A stretch of 64,000 nt of DNA from Prochlorococcus sp. AG-402-K10 (GCA_003216835.1 QCIF01000004.1:1-64000); one strand, 5' to 3'; numbered from the stretch's first letter, positions 42,842 to 53,558 are shown. The notes: generated from the letters alone by a model not told the origin. Translations and numbers: made by a program.

Positions 42842-43408
42842 TTGACTAAAAGTATTCTGATATTTGAAAACCTTGATAAATGTATTGATTTATTTAATGT
42901 TTTCAAAGAAAAGTCAGTATTGCTCTCTGAGGCAATATTGGTATCACCAGTTGAAGAAAAAATCACTCCTGATCAACACGAATTACTAAATTCAACCTCA
43001 AATAAATACTTTAGATCAGACAAAATCGAAAATATAAGGATACTCAATCCAAAGCTTGATAGAAAAATAAGGCAAGCATACATGGCTAGATGGCTTATGC
43101 CTTTTGGTTTTATAGCAGGCATAGCCTTTTCTCAAATGACTAATTTATCTACTTTCAGCTTCATTGGATTAAATAATATAGGAGAATCTTTAATAGGAGG
43201 TCTTTTAGGAATGGGTTCAGGATATTTAGGGAGTATTTTTTCTGCTGCAAGTATCAACCTTAATAGGAATAAAGAATTAAGATCAGTTTTTAATTTTAAC
43301 AAAGAAGGAAAATGGCTTGTTCTTCTTGAGAATCAAATTGGATGTGAATTACCTTGGACTTTAATAAAACAATCAGGTCCGCAAGATATTATTTTTTTAG
43401 AAAACTAA
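42842..43408 (+). CDS. Hypothetical protein (TTG start) with a Gly-rich membrane segment
   Basis: 188-codon ORF abutting the downstream S4 gene. Two hydrophobic stretches. Confidence 0.75.
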   Translation: MTKSILIFENLDKCIDLFNVFKEKSVLLSEAILVSPVEEKITPDQHELLNSTSNKYFRSDKIENIRILNPKLDRKIRQAYMARWLMPFGFIAGIAFSQMTNLSTFSFIGLNNIGESLIGGLLGMGSGYLGSIFSAASINLNRNKELRSVFNFNKEGKWLVLLENQIGCELPWTLIKQSGPQDIIFLEN

Positions 43409-44200
43409 ATGGTTGAGCTAAAAAAATTATTAAATAATTCTAATAACGAAAAAGAACTTAGGGAATTAATATATATTTCTAATTTAGCTTTGAAACATTG
43501 GGAAACTTATTGGACTGGATTTAATTCCACATATGTATGCGAAGAGATTCTAAAAGAATTTCAAAATTTAAATGATTTTAGATTCTTTTTATATGGAGGA
43601 TATAAATCTGCACAAAGATCTAAAATTGCATGCTATAGAGAAGACAATCGTCCGGAAGAAGAAGAGCTAATAAAAAGTTTTCCCGCAAAAGGAATTAAAA
43701 TTAGTGGTAATTTTTTATTCGATAATGCTACACAAGATGACTTTAGATCTATGCTCATTCAAAATGGAGTAATTGAAGAAAAGATTGGAGATATCTGGAC
43801 TATTGGTGATAGAGGCGCTCAAGGGATTATTGATAATTTAGATATTGAAAATCTAAATGAAAAGTTTTTTTATTTAAGAGACGTAAAAGTAAAAATAAAT
43901 ATAGTTAGCTTAAATGAATTAAAAATACCTGTTGGCAGATCAAAAAAAATCATTAATACTGTAGAGGCTTCAAAAAGATTAGATGCTATAGCTTCTGCAG
44001 GATTTAGAATTTCCAGAAAAAAAATACTAGAAAGGTTAGAAACTGGGGCTCTTAGATTAAATGGTACTAAAGTAAATAAACCAACAATTACTTTAAAAAT
44101 AGGTGATAAACTTCAACTAGAAAACAAAGGCTTTGTCGAAATTCTAGATTTAGAAATCACCAAAAGAGAAAGATGGAAAGTTAAATTACTTAGAAAATGA
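43409..44200 (+). CDS. S4-domain (YlmH-like, photosystem II S4) RNA-binding protein
   Basis: ASKRLDAIASAGFRISRKKILERLETGALRLNGTKVNKPT S4 motif. Confidence 0.88.
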   Translation: MVELKKLLNNSNNEKELRELIYISNLALKHWETYWTGFNSTYVCEEILKEFQNLNDFRFFLYGGYKSAQRSKIACYREDNRPEEEELIKSFPAKGIKISGNFLFDNATQDDFRSMLIQNGVIEEKIGDIWTIGDRGAQGIIDNLDIENLNEKFFYLRDVKVKINIVSLNELKIPVGRSKKIINTVEASKRLDAIASAGFRISRKKILERLETGALRLNGTKVNKPTITLKIGDKLQLENKGFVEILDLEITKRERWKVKLLRK

Positions 44201-44251
44201 AACATAACCTGCTATTTTCATATAAGGAGTTATAAATAAAACTCTTTAAAA

Positions 44252-44323
44252 GGGCGATTAGCTCAGTGGTAGAGCACTACCTCGACACGGTAGTGGTCAC
44301 TGGTTCGAATCCAGTATCGCCCA
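44252..44323 (+). tRNA. tRNA-Val (GAC anticodon)
   Basis: GGGCGATTAGCTCAGTGGTAGAGCACTACCTCGACACGGTAGTGGTCACTGGTTCGAATCCAGTATCGCCCA, 72-nt cloverleaf. CCA not encoded. Confidence 0.97.
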
Positions 44324-44387
44324 TTAAAATTTAGATAACTAAATCAATAACCACATAAAATAATTTAATTTTTTAGATTAGCTAGCA

Positions 44388-45005
44388 ATGAAACTTAACC
44401 AATTAATTAACCTCCATAAGGGCATGACCGCTTTTGTCGTTTTAGGGCTCATGTTTTTTTATAATAATTTTACGATCGCTCCTTTAGTTTACTTAGCTTT
44501 GCATGGTACTTATGGATTACTTTGGTTACTAAAAGAGAAAATATTTCCTGATCCTTATTTTAAAGAAAACATCAATTTTTTAACTTCAGTTACTGGTTTT
44601 ATTTTCCTTGGAAGTTACTGGATAGCTCCATATATACTAATCTCATCTCAGAAATCTGTTCCAGATTTCATAATAGCTGCATCTATATCCATAAATATAA
44701 TTGGTGTTTTTTTACACTTTGCCAGTGATACGCAAAAATATTTTTCTCTGAAATTTAAAAAAGATTTAATTAAAGAAGGATTTTTCAAAAATGTAAGGAA
44801 CACAAATTATCTCGGTGAAATCCTAATTTATCTATCATTCGCCATCCTTTCTATGAGTTTTATACCATTTGCAATTCTTGCAATATTTTTCTTTGGAGTC
44901 TTTCTACCCAGAATGATAAAAAAAGACAATTCACTCACAAAATACGCAGCATTTAAAGATTACAAGAAAAAAACTGGTCTTATTTTACCTAAATTTAATG
45001 CTTGA
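44388..45005 (+). CDS. Integral membrane isoprenylcysteine-methyltransferase/DUF1295-like protein
   Basis: Multi-TM protein with FKNVRNTNYLGEILIYLSFAILS. Confidence 0.65.
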   Translation: MKLNQLINLHKGMTAFVVLGLMFFYNNFTIAPLVYLALHGTYGLLWLLKEKIFPDPYFKENINFLTSVTGFIFLGSYWIAPYILISSQKSVPDFIIAASISINIIGVFLHFASDTQKYFSLKFKKDLIKEGFFKNVRNTNYLGEILIYLSFAILSMSFIPFAILAIFFFGVFLPRMIKKDNSLTKYAAFKDYKKKTGLILPKFNA

Positions 45006-45183
45006 AAATAACTTGCCAAGTTGGAGGCAAGATTTAAAATCTTCCATCAGAAAAGAAGGTGAATCTCCTTCTAATAGATGGGTTCAGTTTGCTACAGTTA
45101 ACGATAAAACTAATGCTTATTTAAGTATTTATACTTATCGGCCTAAGAATTACTTTTGCTGGTTCAGGATTTACCTAAGATAA
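44998..45183 (+). pseudogene. Truncated pyridoxamine 5'-phosphate oxidase-like (PPOX) gene remnant
   Basis: LPSWRQDLKSSIRKEGESPSNRWVQFATVNDKTN resembles the N-terminus of cyanobacterial PPOX-like proteins. The ORF ends after 61 codons and the next gene starts about 90 nt later. Confidence 0.6.
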
Positions 45184-45274
45184 AAAATTAGCTCACGATA
45201 ATGCCTTCAAGTATTTACAGTGAATTAGTAATTACGTTTTGATTAAATTTCAAAGCAATTTGCAGGATTACTAA

Positions 45275-46204
45275 ATGACTGCCACAATTTCTAGACTTAA
45301 AACGTCTAATTGGACAACATCTGATATACCTAATCTAAGGGGCAAAACAGCACTTATAACTGGAGCAAATAGTGGCCTCGGATACTACACAGCAAAAGCT
45401 TTTGCCGAGAAAAATGCTGATGTTATCGTTGCATGTAGAACGCTTGAGAAGTCTAATCAAACTATAAAAAAACTTAGAGCTTTTAATCCTGATGGAATAT
45501 TTACTCCACTAGAATTAGATTTGTCAGATTTAAATAATGTAGTTGCAGTTGAGCCTAAAATCTTTGATAGTTTTGAAAATCTCGATTTGTTAATTAATAA
45601 TGCAGGCATAATGCACCCTCCAAGAACATTAAGTGCTCAAGGATATGAGATACAGTTTGCAGTCAATCATTTAGCTCATATGCTTTTGACATTGAAGCTA
45701 CTTCCTTTAATTGAAAAAAAAGAAAAATCCAGAATTGTAACAGTTACTTCTGGTGCACAATTTTTTGGCAAAGTTGGCTGGGGGAATCTCAAGGCAGAAA
45801 GCTATTACAACAAATGGGAGTCTTACTCCAACAGCAAATTAGCAAATGTAATGTTTGCAATGGAACTAAATGAAAAATTAAAAGAGAAAAATCTATTGTC
45901 TTTAGCTGCTCACCCAGGTATCGCAAAAACAAATCTTTTTTCTTCTCAAAAACCGAAACCCAGCCCAATCGAAACTTTCTCCATGGGTTTGTTTAGTCCT
46001 ATCTTTCAATCTGCTGAGATGGGGGCTTTACCACAACTTTTTGCGGCTACTTCCCCAGAGGCAAGGGGAGGGGATCATTATGGCCCTAAATTTAATTTCA
46101 GAGGTCATCCAAAACTATCTCCTACTTCTCCTTTCGCTATGAATAAAAAAGAAAGAAAAAATTTATGGGAGAAGAGTCTTGAAATAATTAGTAATTTCTT
46201 ATAA
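45275..46204 (+). CDS. Short-chain dehydrogenase/reductase
   Basis: KTALITGANSGLGYYTAKAFAEKNADVIVACR, LINNAGIM, YSNSKLAN. Confidence 0.92.
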   Translation: MTATISRLKTSNWTTSDIPNLRGKTALITGANSGLGYYTAKAFAEKNADVIVACRTLEKSNQTIKKLRAFNPDGIFTPLELDLSDLNNVVAVEPKIFDSFENLDLLINNAGIMHPPRTLSAQGYEIQFAVNHLAHMLLTLKLLPLIEKKEKSRIVTVTSGAQFFGKVGWGNLKAESYYNKWESYSNSKLANVMFAMELNEKLKEKNLLSLAAHPGIAKTNLFSSQKPKPSPIETFSMGLFSPIFQSAEMGALPQLFAATSPEARGGDHYGPKFNFRGHPKLSPTSPFAMNKKERKNLWEKSLEIISNFL

Positions 46205-46555
46205 GCTTTTCATTTTTACTAATTTAAGAAAGTAATTCAAAATATAAAACTTGCTCTCTGCGAGTTTCATAAATTATGTTAAAGCGACATAAGTTTTTCA
46301 TCAAACTTTTTGATAGTTGAATAAAACCATCAAGATTTCATTGAAAATCGCTCTAAACCTTTGATGGAGTTAAGAAATTTTCTAATAAATCACCTGGAGC
46401 CTTTCTCTCTCATTTTTTAAAAAACCAAGAGAATCAATATTTAGCATTATCTTTCCTTTAATGTCTTTGATTAAGAAAAACATCCTAGGATAAATTATTC
46501 GTTCATGATTGAATAAATCCCTAAAGACATTATTATTAATCTAATTTAAAATTTA

Positions 46556-47956
46556 ATGAAAGATAATAAGTATTTAAGTAAACCCAAAAAAACCAATTTT
46601 GTTATTGGATTAGGAAAATCTGGATTTTGGGCTGCTAAGTTTTTAAGAAGCATAAATAAGAGAGTAATTGTTTGGGAAAGTAATGATAGTAAAGAAATCT
46701 TAGAAAGAAAAAAAGAGCTCGAAAAACTGGATATATTTGTTTCTATCAATAAAGAATTTATATTTGAAGAAATTAATCCATGGTTAAAAGAAATTGAATC
46801 TGTTGTTGTAAGTCCATCAATACCTAGTGATCATCAAACGATACTTAAACTAAAACAAAATGGAGTCAAAGTAATCGGAGAAGTAAATATTGCATGGGCA
46901 AGTTTATATGATACAAATTGGATCGGAATTACAGGCACTAATGGGAAAACTACTGTTACTCACTTACTAAGCCATATACTATGCAAAAATAATTTATTTG
47001 CTCCATTTGCTGGTAATATTGGCACTCCATTATGTAAATATGCTCATGCTAAAAAACATGAGAAAATTGACTGGGTTGTAGCTGAATTAAGCAGTTATCA
47101 AATAGAAATAGCTCCCGAAGTGAAACCTAAAATTGGAATTTGGACTACCTTCACAGAGGATCATCTTGAGAGACATAAAACCCTTGAAAATTATTTTAAA
47201 ATAAAAAAAAGTTTGCTAAAAAATTCAGAATTTAGAATTTATAATTATGACGATGAAAACTTAAGAAGAAACTATCAATCTCTCTCAGATGGAATTTGGG
47301 TCACAACTTTTTTAAATAAATCAGCTATAGAAAAATGTGATTATTGTATAGATGATCAAGAATATATCCTAGAGAGAAATGAAAGACTTTTTAAGCTTGA
47401 TAATTTTATTTTAAAAGGGAATCATAATTTTCAAAATCTCTTATTAGCTATTGCTGCAGCAAGAAAAATTGGTTTATCTGCAAAAAATATTAAGGATTCC
47501 TTATCTAGTTATAAACAACTCCCTCATAGATTAGAAACAATTTATAAACAAAATGATCTGGAAATAATTAACGACAGTAAATCTACAAACTTTGATTCTT
47601 CTATTGCTGGAATAAAGTCAATTAATGGTGAACTAATAATAATTTCTGGAGGGAGACTCAAAGGCCATCAATATAGTGAATGGATAAAAGTTTTAAATAC
47701 AAAAGCCAAAACTGTTTTTCTTTTTGGAGAGAGCTCAAAAATTCTAAAAAAAGGGCTAATTGATGGTGGATTTACAAAAGATATTTTTGAATTTCCAGAT
47801 CTTACAGAATTAATAAACTTTATTTTCCCTTATTTAAAAAAGAATAAAGTTAATACATTATTATTCTCACCAGCATGCTCAAGTTTTGATCAATTTAGCA
47901 ATTATGAAGAAAGAGGTGATGTTTTTAAGAGATTAATTAAAGAAACTTTTAATTAA
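46556..47956 (+). CDS. murD: UDP-N-acetylmuramoylalanine-D-glutamate ligase
   Basis: [44 protein letters not shown]. Confidence 0.96.
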   Translation: MKDNKYLSKPKKTNFVIGLGKSGFWAAKFLRSINKRVIVWESNDSKEILERKKELEKLDIFVSINKEFIFEEINPWLKEIESVVVSPSIPSDHQTILKLKQNGVKVIGEVNIAWASLYDTNWIGITGTNGKTTVTHLLSHILCKNNLFAPFAGNIGTPLCKYAHAKKHEKIDWVVAELSSYQIEIAPEVKPKIGIWTTFTEDHLERHKTLENYFKIKKSLLKNSEFRIYNYDDENLRRNYQSLSDGIWVTTFLNKSAIEKCDYCIDDQEYILERNERLFKLDNFILKGNHNFQNLLLAIAAARKIGLSAKNIKDSLSSYKQLPHRLETIYKQNDLEIINDSKSTNFDSSIAGIKSINGELIIISGGRLKGHQYSEWIKVLNTKAKTVFLFGESSKILKKGLIDGGFTKDIFEFPDLTELINFIFPYLKKNKVNTLLFSPACSSFDQFSNYEERGDVFKRLIKETFN

Positions 47957-48077
47957 ATTATAAAGTTAAGTATTAATATACTTAGAATTAATAATCTGGT
48001 CGGTCATCACAACCAATAGATCACTAGCAAATATACAGTTAATTAGTTAGATTTTAATTATAAATCTGGTATTAAAA

Positions 48078-48392
48078 ATGAGTGAATCTAACAATTTACC
48101 TCAATCAATAAGCCATAAAAAATTAAGCTATTTGATGCTTAACGCACAAAAAGATGTTTCTTTTTCTGATGAACTAGGAAATATTGATGATACAGAAAAA
48201 AGAGAATTTAATGATTTAATTAGTAATTGGGAGAACATAACCAAGGATGTAATCAAAACAATATCAAAAAGAAACAAGAATTTATTAAATGATAAATCTT
48301 CAAATTCATTAATTGCTCTGGGAGCTATGGAAGTTCATCTTAATATGGCATTACAGGCACTCAATGCATTTAACAAAGACTCTGAAGAATAA
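48078..48392 (+). CDS. Hypothetical protein
   Basis: 104-codon ORF, soluble and helix-rich in appearance. Confidence 0.7.
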   Translation: MSESNNLPQSISHKKLSYLMLNAQKDVSFSDELGNIDDTEKREFNDLISNWENITKDVIKTISKRNKNLLNDKSSNSLIALGAMEVHLNMALQALNAFNKDSEE

Positions 48393-48396
48393 AAAG

Positions 48397-49125
48397 CTAT
48401 AAAGACGCCATCGAAAACAAAAGAAAATCTACTTCTTCTTCAGTTTCTATAGAAAAATCTTTGGCATTAGAGGCCTCAAACCCCAAACCATCCCCCGAAG
48501 ATAGACCAACATCTAAAGAATTATATTTAGACCTTACAAGTAAATTACCATCAATTATTTGTATCCAATTAAATTTTTTTATTTCTGAGGGCAAATGTTT
48601 TTCTTTGAGAGGCTTATATCTACATCGCCATATAGCAATATCTTGATTAATAAAAAGTTTATTTCTCTTAGGCTCTGACGAAATAATAAGATGTTCCCCA
48701 AAAGTTTTTTCAATTGACCTTTGCTTATAATCTGGTTTGAGATTCTTTAGATTCGGGAATATCCAAATCTGAAACAACTTACAGACTTTATTTTCTTCAT
48801 TTTGCTCACTATGTGTGATTCCAGTACCAGCAGACATCACTTGAACTTCATTTTCACGAATTTTTCCTAAGTTATTTAATGAATCTCTATGAGTTATTGT
48901 ACCTTTTGTGACAAAAGTAATTATCTCCATATTGGAATGAGAATGGCTGCCAAAACCAGAATTAGGAGAAATAATATCTTCATTTATGACTCTAATTTTT
49001 CCGAAATTGTCCCAAGATGGATCTCTATGTTCCGCAAAAGAAAATGTATGTATTGACTTAAGCCATTCTCTACTTGATATAAACCTTTCACTAGATCTTC
49101 TCATTTTAATAACTTTAAAGGTCAT
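48397..49125 (-). CDS. Pirin-family protein
   Basis: MRRSSERFISSREWLKSIHTFSFAEHRDP, GFGSHSHSNMEIITFV, QVMSAGTGITHSEQN. Confidence 0.93.
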   Translation of the reverse strand: MTFKVIKMRRSSERFISSREWLKSIHTFSFAEHRDPSWDNFGKIRVINEDIISPNSGFGSHSHSNMEIITFVTKGTITHRDSLNNLGKIRENEVQVMSAGTGITHSEQNEENKVCKLFQIWIFPNLKNLKPDYKQRSIEKTFGEHLIISSEPKRNKLFINQDIAIWRCRYKPLKEKHLPSEIKKFNWIQIIDGNLLVRSKYNSLDVGLSSGDGLGFEASNAKDFSIETEEEVDFLLFSMASL

Positions 49126-49220
49126 AAAATATTTTTAGGCTATTATCAAAAATTTTAAGAGAGAAATTTTCTACAAGAAAGATTATTAGCTATAAAAGGT
49201 GATTAAATATAATTATTTAT

Positions 49221-49349
49221 TTATTGATTTATCTTACTTTGCGCTTTATTAGCTTTAGTAATTATTTTCTTTGCTTCTTCTCTTGTAGAACATTTTTCGG
49301 CCTCAACATTTAAGTTTTTTAATTTATTTAATTGCTTTGAGAGTTTCAT
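49221..49349 (-). CDS. Small hypothetical protein (42 aa)
   Basis: Manual translation MKLSKQLNKLKNLNVEAEKCSTREEAKKIITKANKAQSKINQ. Confidence 0.55.
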   Translation of the reverse strand: MKLSKQLNKLKNLNVEAEKCSTREEAKKIITKANKAQSKINQ

Positions 49350-49434
49350 ATTGTTTTAAATTAATAATTAAAAGTAACATATATTTCATTAAATAGCTCA
49401 GGTTTGCTAATTAAACAAAATTGAATTCAAATTG

Positions 49435-49968
49435 TTATTCCGATTTTAGTATAGATTTATCAGAACAATATAAAGGATGAATTGGATTATGTTTCATTGT
49501 TTTTTTAATAAAAAGTGGTCCAAGAGGTTTCTCAAAATGATCTTTTTTTATTGAATAAAATTTCATGATCATTTTTGAAACTCTTTTATTTCTATTAAGA
49601 AATGTGCCTTTATTGCCCCAACCCAACCATAAATGACAATTTTTATTTTCTGACCAATGTTTTAGATTATTATAAATAAACTTATTATTTAGGTAGCCAA
49701 TGGGTTTTTGATGAGTAAATAGTTTTTGGGGATTACTAGAGATTAAAGCAAAAAGATTGAGAAGTTTTAGTTTGCCATAATTGTAATTTCTGCAAATTTT
49801 GATTATTTTCTTGGTTGTATTATCAAGGTAAAAAGAATCCGATAGTGAAGGATTTAAACCAATAAAAATTATTTCTTTTTTAGAGTTAGAGATTTTATAA
49901 CTTAAACTCCATCTATATTTTTTATTTTTACTTATAATGCAATTTCTTTCTAATGACAAATTTTTCAA
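49435..49968 (-). CDS. DUF1643-type protein
   Basis: EIIFIGLNPSLSDSFYLDNTTKKIIKICRNYNYGKLKLLNLFALISSNPQ. Confidence 0.82.
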   Translation of the reverse strand: MKNLSLERNCIISKNKKYRWSLSYKISNSKKEIIFIGLNPSLSDSFYLDNTTKKIIKICRNYNYGKLKLLNLFALISSNPQKLFTHQKPIGYLNNKFIYNNLKHWSENKNCHLWLGWGNKGTFLNRNKRVSKMIMKFYSIKKDHFEKPLGPLFIKKTMKHNPIHPLYCSDKSILKSE

Positions 49969-50450
49969 CCCAGACCAACCCCTCTAGCCATAAGAGTTGC
50001 AAAAAGAGGTATTGTCGCAAAGCCAACTAATTCTGTTGTAATTATAAATCTAAACCTCTTAACAAGATTTTCAGAAATTTCTGGTAATTTATTTTTGCTT
50101 AGTGGTATTGCCCATAAAATGTAGGTTGTTGTTGGGTATAAAGAAAGTAAGCCAACTAATACGTAAAGAGACACCTTAATCCAAAAAACAGGATTAGCAG
50201 TATAAAAATCTCCTCCTTGTCCAAAATATTTAACACGTAAAATACCAGTAACCAATATTGCTACTCCTGCCAAACCGTAAACCACATCTGCAATAATCAT
50301 TGAAATTGTCTCATTTCTATTAAGATCAACTTTAAGAGTTAATCTTTCAAATAAAAGTGAGCCAAAACACAATATTATCCCTAAATAATGTATATATGCT
50401 ACTAGTGCACTTTTAGCAATTTCACCTGTCAATAAAGTTCCTATTAACAT
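49965..50450 (-). CDS. DUF2214-type membrane protein
   Basis: Four-TM pattern with AYIHYLGIILCFGSLLFERLTLK...KVSLYVLVGLLSLYPT. Confidence 0.78.
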   Translation of the reverse strand: MLIGTLLTGEIAKSALVAYIHYLGIILCFGSLLFERLTLKVDLNRNETISMIIADVVYGLAGVAILVTGILRVKYFGQGGDFYTANPVFWIKVSLYVLVGLLSLYPTTTYILWAIPLSKNKLPEISENLVKRFRFIITTELVGFATIPLFATLMARGVGLG

Positions 50451-50538
50451 TTTTGAGTCTAAATTTATACAATACTAACCACCTAAAAAAGGAATTGTTT
50501 AGAAATAGAATATATAAGTTAAAAATCAGGAATTAATC

Positions 50539-51300
50539 CTAGGATTCGAAAAAACGTTTTTGACCTTCTTCAAAAAAATCTTTTTTATTCCATACCTCTA
50601 TAACATCTGGGAAATGCTTTTCCATGCAATTATCGCAAACTCCATGGCTAAATCTTATGTCACTAATTTTTGAAAGATATTTTTCTAAATGCATCCAATC
50701 TCCTTCTTTATTTTTTACTTCTTTGCAATACGAACAAACCGATAAAATCCCTTCCTGTTTATGTATATTAGTCAATGCATCTAATAAATTTAGTGATTTC
50801 TTTCTTAGTTCTAGAAAAGATACTATTTGCCTAGATAATATTTCCATAATATTAAATTGCTTACTAGTTAGATTCCCTGGTTTTCTGTCAATAACACATA
50901 GAGTTCCTAGCTTATTACCGTCACTATTTCTAAGTGGAAAACCAGCATAAAAACGAATATTCGGATCTCCCGTAACCAATGGATTGTTTATAAATCTCTG
51001 ATCTTGTAATGCATCATTAATAATCAATGGCGAATTTTCTTTTATTGCATGGGTACAGAAGGACCAATCTCTTCTGGTTTCAGATATTTGAAGTCCAACT
51101 TTAGCTTTAAACCATTGCCTATCTTTATCTACCAAAGTCATTAAAGAAATAGGAACATTACAAATTGAAGAGGCAATTTTTATAATGTCGTCATAACATG
51201 CTTCTGGGTTAGTTCCCAATATTCTGTATTCTGCTAAGGCTTTTAACCTCTCTTCTTCTTCTGAACTTTTAGATATAATTTTCTTCATTAGGATCTCCAA
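50539..51300 (-). CDS. GAF-domain protein with C-terminal CxxC...CxxC motif
   Basis: GAF (SLMTLVDKDRQWFKAKVGL, FCTHAI, FYAGFPLRNSDGNKLGTLCVIDRKPG) then CSYCKEVKNKEGDWMHLEKYL...FSHGVCDNCMEKHFP. Confidence 0.88.
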   Translation of the reverse strand: MEILMKKIISKSSEEEERLKALAEYRILGTNPEACYDDIIKIASSICNVPISLMTLVDKDRQWFKAKVGLQISETRRDWSFCTHAIKENSPLIINDALQDQRFINNPLVTGDPNIRFYAGFPLRNSDGNKLGTLCVIDRKPGNLTSKQFNIMEILSRQIVSFLELRKKSLNLLDALTNIHKQEGILSVCSYCKEVKNKEGDWMHLEKYLSKISDIRFSHGVCDNCMEKHFPDVIEVWNKKDFFEEGQKRFFES

Positions 51301-51370
51301 TCCTTAAAATTTTAGAATCAAATTTTCCTAGCAACACTTTTCCTGCTGAAAATTAATAAAAATAATATAA

Positions 51371-52618
51371 TTAATGATTTTTTTCTTTATCTTGCAACTG
51401 TGCGATCGCCTTTCCAGCAAGCCATCCGCTTGTCCAACAATGTTGAAAATTAAATCCTCCTGTAATACCATCAACATCTAAAACCTCACCAGAAAAAAAT
51501 AATCCAGGGCATATTAAACTCTCCATACTTTTAAAACTAACTTCATTAATTTTCACTCCTCCAGAAGTAACAAATTCCTCGCCAAATGGACCTTTACCAG
51601 AAATAATATATTTATCTTTTAAAAGACAATCTATAATCCTTTCTCTTTCATCAGCAAGCAAATCTGACCACTTCTTATCTTTATTAATATCGAGTTTATT
51701 TAATAAAAATATCCATAATCTTTTCGTTAAGAATGGGAGTGGTCTGATATTAATTAAATTCAATTTTCCTTTATTTACTTTTATAAAATTCATTTTTTCT
51801 TTTAACTCTTTGTATTCTAAATTTGACCATTTAATTATTAACTCAAAATTATATTTCTGCTCAAACATTTCTCTTGCAGCAATTGATGAGAGTTTTAATA
51901 CAGCAGGACCACTAAAACCCCAATGAGTTATTAATAAATCGCCTCTATTTTGATAAGTCTTATTATTTAGTTTAATTGCTATATCTATATTCTTAATAGA
52001 TACACCACTGCATTCATTCAACTTTGGTTCTTTTGTAGAAAAAGTAAAAAGTGATGGCACAGGTTTTACTATGCTATGGCCAAGATTTTGAGCCAATTTA
52101 TATCCACTTGGATTGCCACCAGTAGAGAGAATAATATTTCTCGAAATTATGTTTTCCTTGTGACGACTAAATATATTGAATAGATTATCACCAGTTATTA
52201 ATATTTCCTTAACAAAAAATCTAGTTAATATTTCCACATTTCTTTTAATGGCTGCTTTTGTTAAACAATTTATTACATCTGAAGATAAATTTGAAACTGG
52301 AAATACTCTTTGATCTTCTTCAATTTTTAATTTTAATCCTCGTTTTTCAAACCAATCAAATACATCTCCAGCTGCAAAACGATTAAATGACTCCAGAAGC
52401 CTAATCCCCCCTCTAGGATAATTTTCAGCTAATTCATTAGGTATCCATGTTGCATTAGTAACATTACATCGGCCACCTCCACTTATTCTTACTTTTTCCA
52501 TAATTTTAGAGGTGCCTTCAAGAATTATTATTCGCTTAACTCCATTTTCAGCGGCCGTAATTGCCGTCATAAAACCTGCTGCTCCTCCGCCTATTACAGC
52601 TAAATCAAAAGGATCCAA
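51371..52618 (-). CDS. NAD(P)/FAD-dependent oxidoreductase (HI0933/BaiN-like)
   Basis: FDLAVIGGGAAGFMTAITAAENG, SGGGRCNVTN, GEVLDVDGITGGFNFQHCWTSGWLAG. Confidence 0.93.
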   Translation of the reverse strand: MDPFDLAVIGGGAAGFMTAITAAENGVKRIIILEGTSKIMEKVRISGGGRCNVTNATWIPNELAENYPRGGIRLLESFNRFAAGDVFDWFEKRGLKLKIEEDQRVFPVSNLSSDVINCLTKAAIKRNVEILTRFFVKEILITGDNLFNIFSRHKENIISRNIILSTGGNPSGYKLAQNLGHSIVKPVPSLFTFSTKEPKLNECSGVSIKNIDIAIKLNNKTYQNRGDLLITHWGFSGPAVLKLSSIAAREMFEQKYNFELIIKWSNLEYKELKEKMNFIKVNKGKLNLINIRPLPFLTKRLWIFLLNKLDINKDKKWSDLLADERERIIDCLLKDKYIISGKGPFGEEFVTSGGVKINEVSFKSMESLICPGLFFSGEVLDVDGITGGFNFQHCWTSGWLAGKAIAQLQDKEKNH

Positions 52619-52806
52619 AAAATTTCTGTATGCATATGTCTTAATTTGATAATAGCAAGCTGATTTTAAGAAAGAATTGTCGGAGTAATTATTTATAAAA
52701 TAAATATAAAAAATCTTTCTAAAAGATATATTCTAATTAATTAGAGTTTAATTTTTTCTTGGAGAATAAATACCCATTAGTTCTTTTTATCGATTATTTT
52801 AATTAG

Positions 52807-53037
52807 ATGATTTTAATATTTTCCTACGTTAAATATTCTGAGGCTAGCTTTCCCATGACTGGCCAATATGCATTACTTTTACTCTTAACTACATTTGTAT
52901 GGATTCTTCTTTGGTTTGGTTATAGGCAGAATAAAATAAATGATGAAATAAAAAAGAAAGAAAAAGAGGTGCGAATTAATGCAAAAGTTGAGAGAAGAAA
53001 AAAATTAGAAAGTTTATACCCAAAGAGAAAAAAATAA
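52807..53037 (+). CDS. Small hypothetical membrane protein
   Basis: 76-codon ORF, one TM then a Lys-rich helix. A later in-frame ATG at 52855 is possible. Confidence 0.65.
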   Translation: MILIFSYVKYSEASFPMTGQYALLLLLTTFVWILLWFGYRQNKINDEIKKKEKEVRINAKVERRKKLESLYPKRKK

Positions 53038-53065
53038 GTTTAAGGAAATTAGAAAGAATTAAAAT

Positions 53066-53221
53066 CTATTTAATAGTATTAACTTCATAATTATTTGATG
53101 GTTCAGATCTTACTTGAATGAGTTTTGATATTTCTATATTTAAATCCTCTTCAGATTTAAAACCCAGCTCATCAAAATTCTCAGAACCTAAAGAAGCTAT
53201 ATAGGTATTTTTTATTTTCAT
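53066..53221 (-). CDS. Small hypothetical protein (51 aa)
   Basis: Manual translation MKIKNTYIASLGSENFDELGFKSEEDLNIEISKLIQVRSEPSNNYEVNTIK. Confidence 0.5.
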   Translation of the reverse strand: MKIKNTYIASLGSENFDELGFKSEEDLNIEISKLIQVRSEPSNNYEVNTIK

Positions 53222-53437
53222 AATCTAATCCTTTTAACTTATATTAGATTTTTAATTAATTAATGTCATTACTAAATGATTGATTAAATACATTTCTATT
53301 AACTTAAGGAAATAATATTTTTACTGGCATATTATTTTTAGGTTTATCTTTAATTATTTTCTTATTTTAAATTAGATGTAATAAATACTCATGTTAATAG
53401 AAAACACAACAAATAAAATTATTTTAGAAATATTTAG

Positions 53438-53557
53438 ATGATGAAAATTTTAAAGAAAAAAAAACTTGGAATTTTTGAATTATATATAATCTTCTTTAGC
53501 TGTATCTATACAGGATTTTTAGGTTATCAAACTTTATTAAAAACATTATTTAATTAA
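53438..53557 (+). CDS. Small single-TM protein (39 aa)
   Basis: Manual translation MMKILKKKKLGIFELYIIFFSCIYTGFLGYQTLLKTLFN. Confidence 0.5.
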   Translation: MMKILKKKKLGIFELYIIFFSCIYTGFLGYQTLLKTLFN

Positions 53558-53558
53558 A

